NCBI GenBank assembly: GCA_947650285.1
Contig: CANTFL010000999.1
Coordinates: forward strand, 1 to 64,000
Origin: Hyaloperonospora brassicae
Lineage: Eukaryota; Oomycota; Peronosporomycetes; Peronosporales; Peronosporaceae
Length of the DNA stretch: 64,000 bases
Direction of reading: 5' to 3'
The notes under the pieces are model-generated. The model did not search any database. It was not told the DNA's origin and worked only from the letters and a program-made list of their open reading frames with translations. Shown here in pieces: positions 60,951 to 64,000 of the stretch. Positions within the stretch are counted from its first letter, which is position 1; each line of letters opens with the position of its first letter. Made by a program: the position numbers and the translations under genes.

Positions 60951-63068
60951 CTACTCGCCAAGTTCCATCTTAATGTCGCTGTCGCGGAAAATCGAGGTAC
61001 GTCGTGAACCGACAATGTCGCTTCCCATGTAACTAAAATCATCAAAGTGCATTGCCATGCTGCCCGATCCAGTCGACGCGTCCAGTCCACACACCACCGG
61101 CGAATCTGCGACTTCTTGCTGCTTAAAGACATTCGGCACGTACTGCAAGTTCGCATTGAGCGCTGCACTGCTCGTTCGTGCGCGACTTCCCTGCGAGCAT
61201 TTCGACATCGGCTTGAACGGCGGATCCACTCGGCGGTGCAAGAGTGCGTCCCAATCAACGCCTTTGAACCACGGATGGCCCATGATCTCCAGCGCGCCGT
61301 CCCTCCCACAGCCCATGCGCTGCTGTGGGTTCTTGACAAGTAAACGCTGCAGGAAGTCCGTCGCTGTGGGCGAAAAGTGCCGAGGAGGGTACAGAGGCTC
61401 CTTGCTCAAGATGTTCTGGAACATCTCGCGGCGATTCTTGTCCCAGAACGGTGTATGGCCTTGAATCATCTCGTACACGAGCACGCCGAAACTCCACCAG
61501 TCGATCGTGTTGCCATATGATGTAGCAGTTCGCTGGCTGCACAGCAACTCGGGTGCCAAGTACTCGGGCGTCCCTACAAACGTCGAGCCCTCGTCATCTT
61601 CCTTCGACAGCCCAAAGTCCGTGATCGCGACATGCCCTTCGCTGTCCATGAGAATGTTCTCCAGCTTCAAATCGCGATACATAATGTGCATGCTGTGCAA
61701 ATGTGCCAACGACAGCACGAGCTCGGCCGCATAAAAGCACGCGCGGTGTTCGGGGAAGCGCTTCTCCTTGCGCAGGTGCACAAAGAGCGAGCCGCCAGAG
61801 TAATAATCCATCACCAAGTATAGCTTCTGATGGTTTTGGAACGCATACCGCAGGCGCACGACAAACGGGTGCTCGACGTGCTTGAGGATACGCTGCTCCG
61901 ACTTGGTGTGCTCGACCTGCTTTTTCTTGAACACGTCCTGCTTCCGCAGCACTTTCATTGCATACACACGACCAGTGTTCTTCCCGTGCTTCTTCTTGGC
62001 CAGAAACACCTTGCCATACGCGCCTTTGCCAACCACAGAGAGCAAGTCAAAGTCGTTCACGCTCATGGACGTGGAAATGACCATACTACGTCGTGAGCTG
62101 CGGGTGCTGTTCGTGCGACGACCCATATGGTTGCCAAAGCTCGACGTTTCCACCTCTTCGCGAAACTCGGCATCTTCCAAGTGCTCCAGCTGATGCGACG
62201 CCGACGAGATAGCTGCTGCACCAGCGTACGCATACTGAGACAGCCGCTTCATTTCGTCCATCAGTTCATCATCTGCTGGTTCGTCTGGCATCGACCCTCG
62301 CGCACTGTCAAAGAACGCAAACACCGTGTGCATACTCGCCGCAATCGTCCACGCCGTATTGGACGACTTTTGCTCCGCGGGTGACGTAGGTTCCCCCGCC
62401 GAGAGACTCAAGCACCCTAGCTGCGTGCAGCCTTGGAGCTGCGTGCCAGGACTCTCCCTCGATCGCTGCCAATTGATCGCTCGCGTGCCCAAGAGCCCTC
62501 TCACTTCCGGCGTGTCGTCCCCTTCCACCCGATGACTCGACTCAATAAACGCAATCGCCGCGAGCTTCGAGCGCAAAAGCGGCTGCGTACACACCAAGCG
62601 CTTGGTCAACGACCCGCCACGTCCGTACGCAGCAATGTACACTTGCGAACACGAGGCGCGCAGGCCAAACGTCTCCCACACATACCGCACGTGCAGCTCT
62701 GGCGTACTCGAGTGCGGGATCGGCATCTTCTCACTACCGACGCTCACTGTGTTCGTGCTCGGGTTCATGACCACAACGCCGTAGCCCTTGGACAGCGCCG
62801 TGTGCAGGTACGGCAGCATCGAGCCAGAGCGGTACTGATTCGGGGCGTCCGTGGCCTCCAGCACGAGCGAGCGGCTCCAAATGCCCGGCTGGATGCCATT
62901 GCCACTCACAATCACGAGCAACAGGCGACGACAGATGTGCCAATTGGCGCTCATGAAGATACTGCAGTGCGCGCGGCTCTCGACGGACGGGATACACGTC
63001 TCGACAAAGCCCAACTGCACCATCTTCTGCTGCTCTTCCAGCACGATCTGGTGCAACTTGGCCTCCAT
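60951..63068 (-). CDS. AGC-family protein kinase fused to an N-terminal FAM172/Arb2 domain
   Basis: 705 aa, ATG at 63068, single exon. Residues about 10-255 match the alpha/beta-hydrolase-like FAM172/Arb2 domain: LLLVIVSGNGIQPGIWSRSL, MLPYLHTALSKGYGVVVMNP, HVRYVWETF, a degenerate nucleophile elbow AAYGRGG, AAIAFIESSH, and a late LSLSAGEPTSP. Kinase domain about 337-606: glycine loop GKGAYGKV, VAIK-type lysine in YAMKVL, YRDLKLEN, DFGLSKED, activation loop STFVGTPEYLAPE. An AGC C-tail ends in the hydrophobic motif FDDFSYMG near residue 676, so it looks S6K/SGK/AKT-like and probably controlled by PDK1-type phosphorylation. The elbow Ser is replaced by Gly, so the first domain is probably not a hydrolase. 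All kinase catalytic residues are intact. The linker is hydrophilic and Ser/Arg-rich. The domain order is not one I know from animals or fungi. Confidence 0.92.
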   Translation of the reverse strand: MEAKLHQIVLEEQQKMVQLGFVETCIPSVESRAHCSIFMSANWHICRRLLLVIVSGNGIQPGIWSRSLVLEATDAPNQYRSGSMLPYLHTALSKGYGVVVMNPSTNTVSVGSEKMPIPHSSTPELHVRYVWETFGLRASCSQVYIAAYGRGGSLTKRLVCTQPLLRSKLAAIAFIESSHRVEGDDTPEVRGLLGTRAINWQRSRESPGTQLQGCTQLGCLSLSAGEPTSPAEQKSSNTAWTIAASMHTVFAFFDSARGSMPDEPADDELMDEMKRLSQYAYAGAAAISSASHQLEHLEDAEFREEVETSSFGNHMGRRTNSTRSSRRSMVISTSMSVNDFDLLSVVGKGAYGKVFLAKKKHGKNTGRVYAMKVLRKQDVFKKKQVEHTKSEQRILKHVEHPFVVRLRYAFQNHQKLYLVMDYYSGGSLFVHLRKEKRFPEHRACFYAAELVLSLAHLHSMHIMYRDLKLENILMDSEGHVAITDFGLSKEDDEGSTFVGTPEYLAPELLCSQRTATSYGNTIDWWSFGVLVYEMIQGHTPFWDKNRREMFQNILSKEPLYPPRHFSPTATDFLQRLLVKNPQQRMGCGRDGALEIMGHPWFKGVDWDALLHRRVDPPFKPMSKCSQGSRARTSSAALNANLQYVPNVFKQQEVADSPVVCGLDASTGSGSMAMHFDDFSYMGSDIVGSRRTSIFRDSDIKMELGE

Positions 63069-63841
63069 TGGGCCGCGTCTGTCGTCTCGCGAGCGCTGCT
63101 ACAGACAACAGAGAGGAGAGAGAGGAGGCAGAAGAAGAAGAAGAGAAGCAGTAGAGGAAGAGGAGGATGACGAAGGGCGAGGCGAAGGACGGACGGAGGG
63201 GCCGATAGACAGAGGGAGAGAAAAGAATAGATGTGGGGGGGCAGCCGTCATGAACGTGTTCCTCCTGGACATGTGTCAACGGATGTAGCCATGCGCCCGA
63301 CGTGTGTTTATTTCAGTACCTTGTTCGAAGCATCGTGCGACCTGGGTACGAACTGGCTCTATTTATGTGATGCAACGCGAGGGGGGATACGCAGGTTCAA
63401 TTGCGACGAGGGGGGAGGGGGTACACGTACGTCGCTCCCCGCAGCCCTTCTGGTCGGAACGAACACGCGATAAAAAGGCCATGCCTCGACTCGAAAAAAC
63501 AGCTGGTTTGAAGAAACGCACAGGTATTATTCGCACGACAACGAAAATCTGCGCGCGTGATGATCGAGTGGAGCGAATGTGTGGCCGATCCTCCTCACCT
63601 TCGCGACACCTGTCATTGAAGTTGTGGGCCACATTCGACTTGAAGAGGTCGCGAGTCTCGACGTTGCATGGAAACCTGCTTGAGACGGCTCTCGTCGTGA
63701 TGGAGAAGCGTCTATCTCTGCAATAGTGTCGATGGATGGAGACGCACTCGCTCGCTCGTCTCTCTCTCTCTGCTTGCAAACACGCGCACTCCGTTCTGTG
63801 GCATTATCCATTCCGCCGCCACGTTCGTATCCGTACTCCAT
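63069..63841. other. Divergent intergenic region with a purine-rich tract
   Basis: Holds the kinase promoter (-) and the promoter of the secreted-protein gene (+). About 63105-63225 is almost purely purine on the plus strand (GAGGA/GAAGA repeats), i.e. CT-rich on the kinase sense strand just before its ATG. A CT run at about 63757-63772 precedes the rightward gene. Confidence 0.6.
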
Positions 63842-64000
63842 ATGACGAAGAAGGGATCGTGTCGGGTGCTCCTCTTGCTGCTGGGCGCATGTGTGTTCGT
63901 CCATACAATAACCAGTCAATTGGTCGACGACCAAACGTTCTTTGCAGGGGCTCAGAGCCTAAACGCAAGGTCCAGTTCCTCTCAGTGGGGATCGTCGCAA
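63842..64000 (+). CDS. 5' end of a predicted secreted protein (cut by window edge)
   Basis: ATG at 63842 opens 53 codons with no stop to the window end. The N-terminus MTKKGSCRVLLLLLGACVFV is a classic signal peptide: basic start, Leu-rich core, then a likely cleavage after HTITS or similar. The next 28 residues (QLVDDQTFFAGAQ...) are hydrophilic and Ser-rich, and no RXLR or LFLAK motif is seen in what is visible. It could be a secreted effector, a wall protein or an enzyme; the visible part does not say. Probably missed by length-limited ORF scans. Confidence 0.6.
   Translation, partial: MTKKGSCRVLLLLLGACVFVHTITSQLVDDQTFFAGAQSLNARSSSSQWGSSQ

Noticed and set aside
1..64000. Intact tRNA or rRNA genes, CRISPR arrays, RXLR or CRN effector genes
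   Set aside because: Looked for tRNA box A/B pairs in intact cloverleaf spacing, regular spaced repeats, and RXLR-EER or LFLAK motifs after a signal peptide; none found apart from the SINE-like heads.

Overview
This window looks like nuclear DNA of an oomycete, probably Peronosporales (Phytophthora or downy mildew lineage). The reasons are compact GC-rich genes with few short introns, a Pumilio protein with a CCCH finger, a FAM172/Arb2-AGC-kinase fusion, and gene-dense blocks separated by islands of decayed retrotransposons. The species cannot be named from sequence alone.

Layout. 0.7-4.0 kb (-): Pumilio RNA-binding protein. 8.0-9.4 kb (+): mitochondrial cysteine desulfurase NFS1. 11.4-11.9 kb (+): low-complexity protein of unknown function. 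13.3-16.5 kb (-): replicative helicase subunit MCM6, one intron. About 17.0-34.0 kb: strikingly AT-rich island of decayed repeats (copia gag/protease, weaker gypsy traces, two copies of an apparent tRNA-derived SINE, three tandem arrays, a foldback). About 34.0-41.8 kb: a second decayed stretch of more normal base composition, with a 101-bp hairpin, an unexplained 291-codon open frame and a copia reverse-transcriptase relic. 41.8-43.1 kb (+): TSR3, 18S rRNA modification enzyme, one intron. 43.1-48.2 kb: no gene recognised. 48.2-50.0 kb (+): methylmalonate-semialdehyde dehydrogenase, four exons. 51.1-53.9 kb (+): 12-TM major facilitator transporter. 56.9-59.5 kb (-): PHD-like zinc-finger nuclear protein, probably one gene split by a frame change. 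60.1-60.5 kb (+): mitochondrial ribosomal protein uL11m. 61.0-63.1 kb (-): FAM172/Arb2-AGC kinase fusion. 63.8 kb to the end (+): 5' end of a predicted secreted protein, cut by the window edge.

The genes are unrelated housekeeping functions (mRNA control, Fe-S cluster supply, DNA replication, rRNA modification, valine/pyrimidine catabolism, transport, chromatin reading, mitochondrial translation, signalling) and do not form a pathway.

Most notable: the Arb2-kinase fusion with a lost hydrolase nucleophile; the Pumilio repeats, whose code predicts UGUAUAUA while a matching site lies in the gene's own 3' region; the SINE-like family; and three genes whose apparent N-termini sit one frame away from the gene body in the same sense.
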